From assembly GCF_003797185.1 (NCBI RefSeq), contig NZ_RKMH01000022.1, forward strand, positions 1 to 43,988: DNA of 43,988 nucleotides. Direction: 5' to 3'. Origin of the DNA: Gordonia oryzae. Its GTDB lineage: Bacteria; Actinomycetota; Actinomycetes; Mycobacteriales; Mycobacteriaceae. The position numbers and the translations under genes were made by a program. The notes below the pieces were generated by a model. The model searched no databases and had not been told where the DNA came from. It worked only from the letters and a program-made list of their open reading frames with translations. Position 1 is the stretch's first letter; each line of letters starts with the position of its first letter. Of the stretch, positions 7,257 to 15,182 are shown piece by piece.

Positions 7257-8296
7257 TGACAGAGCCGCCCAACGAAGGTCCCGACTTCAGCAAGCCGCAG
7301 CAGCCCGGATACGGTCCGCCGAATCCGCAGGGCCCGGGAACCCCCGATCCCTACGGCTCCACCCAGTACGGGCAGACACCACCCCCGCAGCAGCCGCCGG
7401 GCTACGGCCAGCAGCCCCCGTCGTATGGACAGCAGCCTCCCGGATACGGTCAGCAGCCGGGCTATGGCGCACCCGAATCCGGTGCTCCGGCAGGCGGATA
7501 CGGCGCGGTGCCGCCCGGCGCCACGCCCCCGCCGTACGGCGCACCCGGGGCCGGAGTACCCGGGGCACCGACGGGCGCTCCGCAGCAGGTCAACATCGGT
7601 GAGGCGCTGAGCTGGGCGTGGGCCCAGTTCAAGGCCAACCCCGGACCGATGATCGTGCCGGGACTGATCATGTTCCTCATCGGCGGTGTCATGGTGGGCG
7701 TGTACTTCGCGATCATCGCGCTGTCCACGTCGACGACCACCAAGACCTTCGACAACGGGTACGGCGGTACCTACAGCTACGACGTGCAGACGAGCAGTCT
7801 GGGCATCGGCGCCGTCCTGCTCGGAATTCTGCTGTACGTCCTCGTATTCGTCGCCGTCATATACCTGTCGGCGTCGATGATCACCGGGGCACTGCGCGTC
7901 GCCGACGGTCAACCGGTCACCGTGGCGACATTCCTCAAGCCGGACCGCCTCGGTCCGGTCGTCGGCACGGCCATCGTCGTGGGCCTGATCACCGCGGTCG
8001 GCCTGGTGCTCTGCATCATCCCCGGCCTGATCGCAATCTTCCTACTGCAGTTCTCGATCTTCCTCGTCATCGACAGGAAGCTCGGACTCGGTGCTGCGCT
8101 GAGCGCGTCGAGCAACCTCGCACGCTCGTCGGTGTCGAATGCATTGCTGACCCTTGTGGTTGCCTACGTGCTCTCCTACATCGGCACCATCCTCTGCTAC
8201 ATCGGCCTGATCGTGACATGGCCGCTCGGACAACTGTTCTACGCACACTGCTACCGGCGGCTGACCGGCGGCTACGTCGCGCCGGCGCCCGTCTAG
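7256..8296 (+). CDS. Pro/Gly/Gln-rich polytopic membrane protein
   Basis: This 346-aa protein has a cytoplasmic N-terminal half (about residues 1-108) built from Pro-Gly-Tyr-Gln repeats such as PGYGQQPPSYGQQPPGYGQQ, then an integral membrane domain with about five or six hydrophobic segments (starting near MIVPGLIMFLIGGVMVGVY). The NIGEALSWAWAQFKANP motif before the first helix is typical of actinobacterial membrane proteins annotated as hypothetical or DUF-containing. The function is unknown; such low-complexity tails often mediate assembly near the pole or septum, but nothing here proves it. It interrupts the mycobacterial mutY-to-hydrolase order. The TAG stop is part of the CTAG at which a MITE inserted. 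Confidence 0.75.
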   Translation: MTEPPNEGPDFSKPQQPGYGPPNPQGPGTPDPYGSTQYGQTPPPQQPPGYGQQPPSYGQQPPGYGQQPGYGAPESGAPAGGYGAVPPGATPPPYGAPGAGVPGAPTGAPQQVNIGEALSWAWAQFKANPGPMIVPGLIMFLIGGVMVGVYFAIIALSTSTTTKTFDNGYGGTYSYDVQTSSLGIGAVLLGILLYVLVFVAVIYLSASMITGALRVADGQPVTVATFLKPDRLGPVVGTAIVVGLITAVGLVLCIIPGLIAIFLLQFSIFLVIDRKLGLGAALSASSNLARSSVSNALLTLVVAYVLSYIGTILCYIGLIVTWPLGQLFYAHCYRRLTGGYVAPAPV

Positions 8297-8454
8297 GGTG
8301 TGTCTCCCAATTCTTCTGCGAGGGATTGGCGCGAACGATTGCGTTCCGGCAAGGCGGAGGAGGAAGCGATAGCGGCAGCTATCGTGACCGACGACAACGC
8401 GGCCAGGGCGCAATCGGGCCGCCAAGACCCGCAAGGGAATTGGGAGAAACACCC
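8297..8454. mobile_element. MITE copy B, 158 bp, with CTAG target duplication
   Basis: The element is bounded by GGTGTGTCTCCCAATTC (8297-8313) and its near-perfect inverse GAATTGGGAGAAACACC (8438-8454), and is flanked on both sides by CTAG (8293-8296 and 8455-8458), a 4-bp target duplication. The centre has the perfect hairpin CGATAGC-ggca-GCTATCG (8367-8384). No ORF of transposase size is present. It is the longer, inverted relative of the element at 78-155. It sits exactly after the stop of the membrane-protein gene and separates that gene from its terminator. Confidence 0.85.
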
Positions 8455-8476
8455 CTAGGCCAGGCCCTCTCAACGA

Positions 8477-8523
8477 ACGCCGGCGCCCGTCGTCCCCTTC
8501 ACGGTGGCGGCGGGCGTCGGCGT
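8477..8523. terminator. Bidirectional stem-loop between convergent genes
   Basis: ACGCCGGCGCCCG (8477-8489) pairs with CGGGCGTCGGCGT (8511-8523), 12 of 13 positions, with a 21-nt loop. It lies between the convergent membrane-protein and hydrolase genes. There is no U-tract, as is common in actinobacteria. Before MITE insertion it would have lain about 18 bp after the membrane-protein stop. Confidence 0.55.
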
Positions 8524-8529
8524 CGGGCC

Positions 8530-9336
8530 TCACCGCAAGCGCGACGACAAGCCCGAGAGGAACGCCTCGACCGCCCCCCGGTAGAAGTCGGGCGCGTCGT
8601 CGTGGATGAGATGACCGGCTCCGGCGGCGAGTAGGTACGTCGCGAAGTCATTTCCCGAGGCCATCTTTCGCATGTGGCCGGGCGGGGTGACCCCGGCCTG
8701 GGCTTCCATCACCAGACTAGGTACACCGACTTTCCACCACTGCGCCCAGAACTCCCGCCGACCCCACTCGTCGGCGATCGCGGCCCAGGTGGTGAGGTCG
8801 CCGTGCAGCCGTCCGTCGTCGAAGGCCTCATAGAAGTATCGACCCGCGACCGGGCCGAACATCGCGACCGTCTCGGCGAGCGAGTCGAACCGCTCCGGCC
8901 AGGACGAGAACCACGGTGTCCAGTTCTCGGTGGTTCGGCCGCGGAAATCCGGGGCCATGTCCTCCACCACGAGCGCCGACACCAATTCCGGGTACCGGGC
9001 GGCTACACACCACGAGTGCAGCGCGCCCATCGAATGACCAACCAGCACAGCAGGACCCAGGTCGATCCAGGTGAGAATCTCGGCGAGGTCGGCGGCAAAC
9101 CGCTCGGTCGACACCTGACCCGGATCGGTGAGAACGGCATCGGGCGCACCAGTGTGGAACGCCGCGTCGAAGGTGAAGACCCGACCGTAGCGCCGTAGCC
9201 ACGGCACCTGTCGACGCCAGGTACGGCCCCGGCCCATCAGACCGTGGACGAGCACGATCGGACCCACTCCCTGGGCCGGGTCATCGGCGCCGAGTCCGCC
9301 GTAGTCGAGCAACCCCCGATCGGGCGCACCTCGCAT
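8530..9336 (-). CDS. Alpha/beta hydrolase, Rv3591c-like
   Basis: This 268-aa hydrolase has the oxyanion segment VLVHGLMGRGRTW (residues 28-40), the nucleophile elbow GHSMG with Ser102, and a C-terminal catalytic His in GAGHLIHDD (His242). A Trp-rich cap region lies between. Position between mutY and mhuD matches Rv3591c. The substrate is unknown; the fold covers esterases, lipases and C-C hydrolases. I use the ATG at 9336; a GTG immediately before it is also possible. There is no clear ribosome-binding site, so leaderless translation is likely. Confidence 0.85.
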   Translation of the reverse strand: MRGAPDRGLLDYGGLGADDPAQGVGPIVLVHGLMGRGRTWRRQVPWLRRYGRVFTFDAAFHTGAPDAVLTDPGQVSTERFAADLAEILTWIDLGPAVLVGHSMGALHSWCVAARYPELVSALVVEDMAPDFRGRTTENWTPWFSSWPERFDSLAETVAMFGPVAGRYFYEAFDDGRLHGDLTTWAAIADEWGRREFWAQWWKVGVPSLVMEAQAGVTPPGHMRKMASGNDFATYLLAAGAGHLIHDDAPDFYRGAVEAFLSGLSSRLR

Positions 9337-9371
9337 CACAACCGACGAGGTTACCCGGCACCGACCGCCGA

Positions 9372-10145
9372 CTAGAGCAAGGACGCCACCATTCCGCCGT
9401 CAAGGACCAGACTGCTTCCGGTACACCACGAGGCCTGCTCCGACGCGAAGAATGTCACTGCTGCGGCAACCTCTTCCGGCGTGCCATATCGGCCTTGCTT
9501 TTCGGCGATGAACGGCCCAAATCCGCCATCGGGAAGTCCGAGTGCGGCTTCGAAGTGCGGCGCGGCAGCAGTGACCAAGTGAGTGTCGATGAACCCGGGC
9601 AGTACTGCGTTGATACGGATACCGTGTTCGCGGAACTCGATGGCTGCGGTCTCGGTTAGATTGCGCACTGCAGCCTTGGCGGCAGCATAGGCTGCGATGA
9701 GCGGCGAACCTGCAGTCGAGGTGATGGAGCTGATCGTCACGATGGCTCCGCCGCCGGATTCAATGATCGCGGGAGCCGCATAGCGAATGGACAAAAACAC
9801 TCCGTCGAGATTTACTGCCGTCGTCCGCCGCCAATCCGCCAGGGACATTTCGGCGATCGGCTGGACGAAGCCGACTCCCGCATTCGGCACCATGATGTGG
9901 AGGTCGCCCAAACGCTGCTTGGTCTGATTGACCAGCTCTTGAACCTGCTGTTCGTCGGTGACATCGGCAGGAATGCAGATGGCGCCGTCGATCGTCCCCG
10001 ACACACGTTCCGCAGCTGCTGGATCGATGTCAGAGACCACAACCCGGGCTCCTTCTGCTGCGAACCGTCTCGCTATGGCCTCGCCGAGGCCGTTTCCCGA
10101 GCCGGTAACAATCGCCACTTTATCGGTGAGCGCTTTCGACATCAT
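9372..10145 (-). CDS. Short-chain dehydrogenase/reductase (SDR)
   Basis: This 257-aa classical SDR has the cofactor motif TGSGNGLG (residues 14-21), PNAG (88-90), the catalytic Ser140, Tyr153 and Lys157 (YAAAK), and an acidic residue after the second beta strand (VVVSDID) that favours NAD(H). The start is ATGATG; AAGGA upstream fits the second ATG (10142) slightly better. It is not part of the M. tuberculosis order in this neighbourhood and has a somewhat different codon choice from flanking genes, so it may be a later insertion. Likely substrates are secondary alcohols or ketones; a steroid role is possible, but no KstR box precedes it. Confidence 0.85.
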   Translation of the reverse strand: MMSKALTDKVAIVTGSGNGLGEAIARRFAAEGARVVVSDIDPAAAERVSGTIDGAICIPADVTDEQQVQELVNQTKQRLGDLHIMVPNAGVGFVQPIAEMSLADWRRTTAVNLDGVFLSIRYAAPAIIESGGGAIVTISSITSTAGSPLIAAYAAAKAAVRNLTETAAIEFREHGIRINAVLPGFIDTHLVTAAAPHFEAALGLPDGGFGPFIAEKQGRYGTPEEVAAAVTFFASEQASWCTGSSLVLDGGMVASLL

Positions 10146-10227
10146 TCGTCCTTACATCCGCAGTTGGCTACGTGACTTGATCCGATTACCCGACATGGAT
10201 CTGGCCCGGCCCGCCGACCTCGGGGCC

Positions 10228-10241
10228 GTGACTCTCGTCAC
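10228..10241. promoter_or_regulatory. Small palindrome in the SDR-mhuD intergenic region
   Basis: GTGAC-tctc-GTCAC is a perfect 5-bp inverted repeat in the 283-bp gap between the divergent SDR and mhuD genes. It lies about 85 bp upstream of the SDR start and about 190 bp from mhuD. It could be an operator for the SDR gene. No IdeR-type iron box was recognised in this gap despite the haem link of MhuD. Confidence 0.25.
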
Positions 10242-10428
10242 AGTATTCAGGTGAATGGAATGTACACATGGCCGCAGGAGACCAAATTTTGATAGTCCGT
10301 TGTGCCACAGTAACAATCGCGTGAGACCCAAGCCCGATCCGCTTGAGACCGCGCCGCTGCGGCGCAATCCGGGAGGCGTGGTCGCGGTAGGGTTCCGACT
10401 CGATATCAGGGGGTCTAGGCTCGATGCC

Positions 10429-10737
10429 ATGGCTGTCGTGAAGATCAATGCAATCCACGTCCCCGAAGGGGCCGGCCCCGAACTCGAGAAGCGCTTCGCC
10501 CACCGGGCCCACGCGGTCGACGGTTCGAAAGGCTTCCTCGGGTTCCAGTTGCTGCGCCCGGTCAAGGGTGACCAACGGTACTTCGTGGTCACCCAGTGGG
10601 AATCCGAAGAGGACTTCCAGGCGTGGGCGGCCGGGCCGGCTCGCGAGGCACACGCCGGCGAGCGTGCCAACCCCGTCGCCTCCGGAGCCGACCTCCTCGA
10701 GTTCGAGGTGGTCCTCGACGCCAAACCGAGCTCCTGA
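10429..10737 (+). CDS. mhuD: Haem-degrading monooxygenase MhuD
   Basis: This 102-aa ABM-fold protein matches M. tuberculosis MhuD (Rv3592) almost residue for residue at the N-terminus. The residues known to matter for MhuD activity are at the same numbers: Asn7, Trp66 and His75 (haem ligand). MhuD dimers cleave haem to mycobilins and release iron without carbon monoxide. The ATG at 10429 (ccATGGCTGTCGTG) aligns with the known start; the ORF continues upstream but without family similarity. It acts in the cytosol. A LON-domain gene follows on the same strand after 50 bp. Confidence 0.95.
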   Translation: MAVVKINAIHVPEGAGPELEKRFAHRAHAVDGSKGFLGFQLLRPVKGDQRYFVVTQWESEEDFQAWAAGPAREAHAGERANPVASGADLLEFEVVLDAKPSS

Positions 10738-10787
10738 CGCCCTCCGGTCCCGAACACTTCGCCGACGCGCAACTGCGCCCGGCGCCG

Positions 10788-11429
10788 ATGTTCCCACTCG
10801 GGTCGGCCCTGCTCCCGGGAGAAAGCCTGCCGCTGCGCATCTTCGAGCCGCGCTACCGGCAGATGCTGCGCGACTGTCTCGCCGGTGACGCATCGCCGGG
10901 CGGATCGAACGCCGACGACCCACCGCCGTCTGGTTTCGGTGTCGTGCTAATCGCACGCGGCCGTGAGGTCGGCGGCGGCGACGTCCGGCATGACGTCGGC
11001 ACCTTCGCCAACATCGACACCGCCGTCACCCAATCCGACGGTCAAGCACTGCTCTCGTGCACCGGAACCTGGCGGTTCCGGGTCGTCGACTGGCTCTCTG
11101 ACGATCCGTATCCGCGAGCCCTCATCCGCCCGCTGTCGGAACCGTCGCTCGACGACGCGTCGGTTCAGCGCCTCATCGGAATCGGCGCGCGCGTGCGCCA
11201 ACTGGTCGAGGAGTCGTTCGCCGCGCGCGGGGTTCCCCTCGACGACGACGTCCCGCTCTTCGACGCCGCCGACCTGGCCACCGTCGGTATCTTCGGCTGG
11301 GCGGGGCGGCTACCCATCGGGCCGGCTGACCGCCAGGAACTGCTCGAGGCTGCCGACTATCCCGCCCGATGCCACGTGTTCGACGAGGCCGTGGTGACCA
11401 TGGAAGCCCGAATCCGCTTCGGCGCCTGA
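10788..11429 (+). CDS. LON substrate-binding-domain protein
   Basis: This 213-aa protein is a free-standing LON N-terminal domain (PUA-like fold) without ATPase or protease parts. The signature is MFPLGSALLPGESLPLRIFE at the start, followed by RYRQML and a fold ending in a helical bundle. Such single-domain proteins occur widely in actinobacteria and have no defined role; substrate recognition for proteolysis is a guess. The ATG at 10788 keeps nearly the whole domain; upstream codons in frame (LRPAP) could belong to the protein if a non-standard start is used. It is probably co-transcribed with mhuD. Confidence 0.8.
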   Translation: MFPLGSALLPGESLPLRIFEPRYRQMLRDCLAGDASPGGSNADDPPPSGFGVVLIARGREVGGGDVRHDVGTFANIDTAVTQSDGQALLSCTGTWRFRVVDWLSDDPYPRALIRPLSEPSLDDASVQRLIGIGARVRQLVEESFAARGVPLDDDVPLFDAADLATVGIFGWAGRLPIGPADRQELLEAADYPARCHVFDEAVVTMEARIRFGA

Positions 11430-11473
11430 GCCGGTTGGTCGCAACCATTGGCGGCGATCGAGACGTAGATAAT

Positions 11474-11487
11474 TAGAACGTGTTCTA
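11474..11487. promoter_or_regulatory. KstR box upstream of the aldehyde dehydrogenase gene
   Basis: TAGAACGTGTTCTA fits the KstR consensus TnnAACnnGTTnnA completely. It lies 78 bp upstream of the aldehyde dehydrogenase ATG and at no other promoter. This ties the gene to the sterol regulon. Confidence 0.85.
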
Positions 11488-11565
11488 GAATCGGCTGTGA
11501 AGGCATTTCACACGCGAGCCTCGCCATGCCCGGCGATGCGCCCGCAGGACCGAGGAGCAACTTTC

Positions 11566-13050
11566 ATGACCGAGACCGCCGAGGCCGACACCCGCGTCGG
11601 GGGCGACCAGACCAGCCTGTACCTGGGAGGCACCTGGGTCGCACCGCATTCCACCGAGACCCTGGAGGTCTACTCCCCTGCCACCAGCGAACGCGTCGGA
11701 TCGGTACCGCTGGCCGACGAGACCGATGTGGACACCGCCGTACGCACGGCGCGCGCCGCATTCGACTCGGGTGTGTGGTCGGCGCGACCGGCCGCCGAGC
11801 GTGCCGAGGTTCTCGAGCGCGTCGCCGACCTGATCGACGCCCGCTTCGACGAGATCGGCGCCGTGGTCTCCGCCGAGATGGGCGCCCCGCCGAGCGCCAT
11901 CGACATGCTCCAGAAGCTGCCCGGAACTGGCGTGCTGCGGGCCTACGCCGACGCCGCGCGCAACTACCCGTGGCAGGAGTACCGCACCGGACTGTTCGGC
12001 ACCACGCTGGTCACCCGTGAACCCGTCGGCGTGGTCGGTGCTATCACCGCGTGGAACGTCCCATTGTTCCTGGTATGCAACAAGTTCGGGGCAGCACTGG
12101 CCGCCGGTTGTTCGGTGGTGCTCAAACCGGCACCGGAGACACCGATGACGGCCAACCTGCTCGCGGAGATCTTCACCGAGGCCGGCGTACCCGAGGGCGT
12201 CATCTCGGTGGTACCCGGAGCGACCGTGACCGGCGAAGCCCTGGTGAATCACCCCGACGTCGACAAGATCACCTTCACCGGTTCGACCGCGGCGGGCAAG
12301 GCGATCGGCGCGGCCTGCGCGCAGAGCCTCAAACGCTGCTCCCTCGAGCTCGGCGGCAAGTCGGCGGCCATCGTCCTCGACGACGTCGACCTCGCCAACA
12401 TCGGCATGTTGGTGTTCCTGGGGCTGTTCAACACCGGACAGGCGTGCGTCGCGCAGACGCGTGTCCTGGTGCCGCGCAGTCGCCATGACGAGATCGTCTC
12501 GGCGATGGTCGAGGCGGCCAAGGCGATGAAGGTCGGGTTGCCGACCGATCCGGAGGTCCAGCTCGGCCCGGTCATCAGTGAGCGCCAACGACAACGCATC
12601 GAAGCGTACATCGAGGCCGGCAAGAAGGCCGGGGCCACACCGGTATTGGAGAGCACCCGCCCAGCAGACCTGGATGGCGGCCACTTCATCACACCGACCA
12701 TCTTCACCGGCGTCACCAACGACATGACCATCGCCCAGGAGGAGATCTTCGGCCCGGTGCTCTCGGTGATCAACTACGACGACGTCGACGAGGCCATCGC
12801 GATCGCCAACGACTCCGACTACGGATTGGCCGGGTCGGTGTGGACCTCCGACGTCGAACGCGGCATCGAGATCTCCGGCAAGATCCGCACCGGAACCTTC
12901 GGCATCAACTTCTACGCCATCGATCCCGGATCACCGTTCGGCGGCTACAAGAACTCCGGTATCGGTCGCGAATGCGGGCCGGAGGGACTCGAGTCCTTCG
13001 TCGAGCACAAGTCGACGATGCTGCCGATGGGGTACGAACCCGCGCAGTAG
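11566..13050 (+). CDS. NAD(P)-dependent aldehyde dehydrogenase, KstR-controlled
   Basis: This 494-aa enzyme of the aldehyde dehydrogenase superfamily oxidises an aldehyde to an acid. Asn164 (TAWNVP), the FTGSTAAGK nucleotide loop (237-245), the general base Glu261 (LELGGKS) and the nucleophile Cys294 (NTGQACVAQ) are all present. The ATG at 11566 follows GAGGAG at 9-nt spacing. A KstR box upstream suggests a substrate made during sterol side-chain breakdown, such as a C26 aldehyde or propionaldehyde-type product; this is inference. It is convergent with the last gene of the mce4 operon, 33 bp away, with no clear hairpin between. Confidence 0.92.
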   Translation: MTETAEADTRVGGDQTSLYLGGTWVAPHSTETLEVYSPATSERVGSVPLADETDVDTAVRTARAAFDSGVWSARPAAERAEVLERVADLIDARFDEIGAVVSAEMGAPPSAIDMLQKLPGTGVLRAYADAARNYPWQEYRTGLFGTTLVTREPVGVVGAITAWNVPLFLVCNKFGAALAAGCSVVLKPAPETPMTANLLAEIFTEAGVPEGVISVVPGATVTGEALVNHPDVDKITFTGSTAAGKAIGAACAQSLKRCSLELGGKSAAIVLDDVDLANIGMLVFLGLFNTGQACVAQTRVLVPRSRHDEIVSAMVEAAKAMKVGLPTDPEVQLGPVISERQRQRIEAYIEAGKKAGATPVLESTRPADLDGGHFITPTIFTGVTNDMTIAQEEIFGPVLSVINYDDVDEAIAIANDSDYGLAGSVWTSDVERGIEISGKIRTGTFGINFYAIDPGSPFGGYKNSGIGRECGPEGLESFVEHKSTMLPMGYEPAQ

Positions 13051-13083
13051 TGGCCGGTGACGCCTGGGTTGCCCGCGCGCAAC

Positions 13084-13638
13084 TCAGGTGAACAGCATCG
13101 GCAGATGCCACAGCCGGGCGTGCGGCTCGATGAGCCAGAGTCGCACCCCGGTCAGGCGGATCAGTCGCGTGGTGCCGACGATCAGTAGGGCCGCCAAGGG
13201 GAGTTCGCCGAAGGCCGCGGTCAGCAGCGAGATCCAGCGGTCCGCGGGCGCGGCGGTCATGATGTCGAACCACACATCGCAGATCAGCAGGACACCGGTG
13301 GCAAAGCCGGCGAGCACCAGCAACTGCCGGCGCTGCCACGCCAGGACGGCGGTGGTCGCCATCATCACGACAAGCATGACGTCGAAACCAACCCAGGTGG
13401 TCGACCAGTTGTGGGCGACATAGTCGACCGGAAGGCTCAACCCCAAGAAGACGATCCACGGGATCAGGCCGATCGCACCACCGGCCATGAGCCCGATACG
13501 GGCACGACGAATTCGAGAGCGCTTCAACGGATCCGGCAACACGTCGTCGAGCGGGCGGGCCAGGCGGACGATCAGATCACGGCGCTCCTCGGAGGTCAGG
13601 GCGGCGATCTGATCATCGGTCAGAATGTGATCGCTCAT
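13084..13638 (-). CDS. Four-helix membrane protein at the 3' end of the mce4 operon
   Basis: This 184-aa protein has a charged N-terminus (about residues 1-47, with LTSEERRDLIVRLARPLDD) and about four transmembrane segments (near 48-76, 83-101, 105-122 and 135-157). A GGAGG ribosome-binding site lies 7 nt upstream of the ATG at 13638. It follows the mas4B-type gene by 18 bp, so it belongs to the operon, yet I recall no counterpart in the M. tuberculosis mce4 operon. No enzyme motif is visible. It may be an accessory part of the Mce4 transporter or a hitch-hiker. Confidence 0.8.
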   Translation of the reverse strand: MSDHILTDDQIAALTSEERRDLIVRLARPLDDVLPDPLKRSRIRRARIGLMAGGAIGLIPWIVFLGLSLPVDYVAHNWSTTWVGFDVMLVVMMATTAVLAWQRRQLLVLAGFATGVLLICDVWFDIMTAAPADRWISLLTAAFGELPLAALLIVGTTRLIRLTGVRLWLIEPHARLWHLPMLFT

Positions 13639-13656
13639 CGCGTCGCCTCCCTCAGG

Positions 13657-14343
13657 TTACGGGGTTGGCACCACCGATGGCGCGGGTGCACTCGATGGAG
13701 GTGCCGGGGATGCCGGAGCCGAGGATTCCGGGCCCAGGGACTCCGGGGTGGACGTATCGCTCGGCCCAGGCAACGGTACCGCTCCGGGCGGCGGGGTCGA
13801 CACCTGCTGAATCCGGCTGCGGAACGAGTCGTCGGTGATGATGTCGATGTTCTGGATCATCCAGCGGCCGTCCTGCTTGACCATCGCAAACGTCAACCGA
13901 CTCGGATCGACGCGCACCAGATCCTTGCCGCCACGGCTGACCGACTGATTCATGAAGATCAGGACCGTCGAGGAGTCGCGGGTGTTGGTGACCACCCCGG
14001 CGTCCTGGATGACGGCCTGAGAGACCACCTGCTGCTTCTTCACACCCTCGACGAAGTCGATGTCCTGTCCCTGAACGGGATTGGTGATCAGCTTGTCGTA
14101 CTGGGACTTCGCGGGACCGGTGACCACCGCCTGAGAACTCTTGACGTGGGCTTCGACGTTGCCCGGGTCGTAGCCGAACATCGTCGTGGCATACGACTTC
14201 GCCGCATCCAGCGACGAGTCCCGGGCCTGTTCGGTCCATCGGGCATCGAGGTACCGGTAGCCGAGCACCCCGGCGAGCGCCACCGATGCCACGACCAGCA
14301 ACGCGAGAACACCCGCGAGGACCTGCGCAATCGAGATCCGCAT
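13657..14343 (-). CDS. mas4B: Mce-associated membrane protein Mas4B
   Basis: This 228-aa protein has an N-terminal membrane anchor (about residues 6-28), an NTF2-like extracytoplasmic domain with FGYDPGNVEAHVKSSQAVVTG typical of Mce-associated proteins, and a Pro/Ser-rich tail from about residue 188. The ATG overlaps the stop of the preceding gene (TAATG at 14345-14341), so translation is coupled. Position after mce4F matches Rv3492c. Mas proteins stabilise the Mce complex or couple substrate transfer to it. The order of naming (4A or 4B) follows position only. Confidence 0.85.
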   Translation of the reverse strand: MRISIAQVLAGVLALLVVASVALAGVLGYRYLDARWTEQARDSSLDAAKSYATTMFGYDPGNVEAHVKSSQAVVTGPAKSQYDKLITNPVQGQDIDFVEGVKKQQVVSQAVIQDAGVVTNTRDSSTVLIFMNQSVSRGGKDLVRVDPSRLTFAMVKQDGRWMIQNIDIITDDSFRSRIQQVSTPPPGAVPLPGPSDTSTPESLGPESSAPASPAPPSSAPAPSVVPTP

Positions 14344-15182
14344 TACGTCACCCACTCAAAATCGGTCATCTTCAGCTCACCGTTGATCCGAGTGATGTCG
14401 ACCCGCCACCGGAAGGTCTGGACGATGGTCTGCTCCTTGGGATCCGTCGGCTTCATCTGCCAGCCGTAAACGACGATCACTGTGCCCTCGTCGGCGTCGG
14501 CCTTGGTCACGGCGTCGCTGATGACGGTGGACTGCACGTCGAGTTTCTGGTCCCGGATGAGCGAGACCGCTTGCCCCATGGACTCGTTGAGTCGCTGCTG
14601 GGCGGTGCCACTGGTCTTGTCCGACATGGTCTTCATGGCGGCATCGACGTTGCCCGGATTGAGACTGGTCATCGTGACCGTCATCTGCTGGGCAAACGAG
14701 GAGTACTCCGCGCGCAGATCCCGCTGATGGTCGATGCGTCCGAGTGCGATCGCGAACACCGCCGAGGCGACGAGGCATCCGACGATGACGATCACCGCGA
14801 GTCCCGTCGCGACCCACGCCAGGATCGAGCGATCCGACCGCGCCCGCAGCGCGGACACCTTGGTGACCGGTGCGGCATCGGCGCCACCTGAGGTGGCAGC
14901 CAACCTGCGTTGACGCCGCTCGCGATAGCTCAAGGAGGAAACCAACTCGTCCGGGTCGGCCACCGGACCGGTGCGCTCGGATGTGGTCGGGTCCCCCGCA
15001 GGCTGCTCGGGCGTCGCGGGAAGAGTCGGCGCGGTGTCAAGCGGTGGTGCCTCGACCGGTGGCGCCACGTCGGGCTTGGTCGGCCTACGACGTCGGCGCA
15101 GCGGCGCCGATCGGACCGGGGTCCGGGCCTGCGAAGCCGGCGTCACTGGGCGTCCACCGCTCCGGTGATCAGGCTCTGCCAT
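14343..15182 (-). CDS. mas4A: Mce-associated membrane protein Mas4A
   Basis: This 279-aa protein has a long Pro/Arg-rich cytoplasmic N-terminus (1-115), one transmembrane helix (about 119-147) and an extracytoplasmic NTF2-like domain containing TSLNPGNVDAAMKTM, like its downstream neighbour, so the two are paralogues. Position matches Rv3493c. The start is ambiguous: the ATG at 15182 has AAGG at about 7 nt but overlaps mce4F by 40 bp; the GTG at 15146 would give the GTGA overlap common in this window and shorten the protein by 12 residues. Part of the Mce4 sterol importer operon. Confidence 0.85.
   Translation of the reverse strand: MAEPDHRSGGRPVTPASQARTPVRSAPLRRRRRPTKPDVAPPVEAPPLDTAPTLPATPEQPAGDPTTSERTGPVADPDELVSSLSYRERRQRRLAATSGGADAAPVTKVSALRARSDRSILAWVATGLAVIVIVGCLVASAVFAIALGRIDHQRDLRAEYSSFAQQMTVTMTSLNPGNVDAAMKTMSDKTSGTAQQRLNESMGQAVSLIRDQKLDVQSTVISDAVTKADADEGTVIVVYGWQMKPTDPKEQTIVQTFRWRVDITRINGELKMTDFEWVT

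Noticed and set aside
7256..7580. The PGYGQQ repeats as a DNA repeat array or CRISPR
   Set aside because: The repetition follows the codons of a low-complexity protein tail, with no constant repeat and spacer lengths.
7235..7912. A 225-codon antisense ORF over the membrane protein
   Set aside because: A shadow of the repetitive Pro/Gly coding region, common in GC-rich DNA.
10351..10365. GCGCCGCTGCGGCGC palindrome as an operator of mhuD
   Set aside because: A GC-rich palindrome of this size is expected by chance, and its position shows no tie to a promoter.
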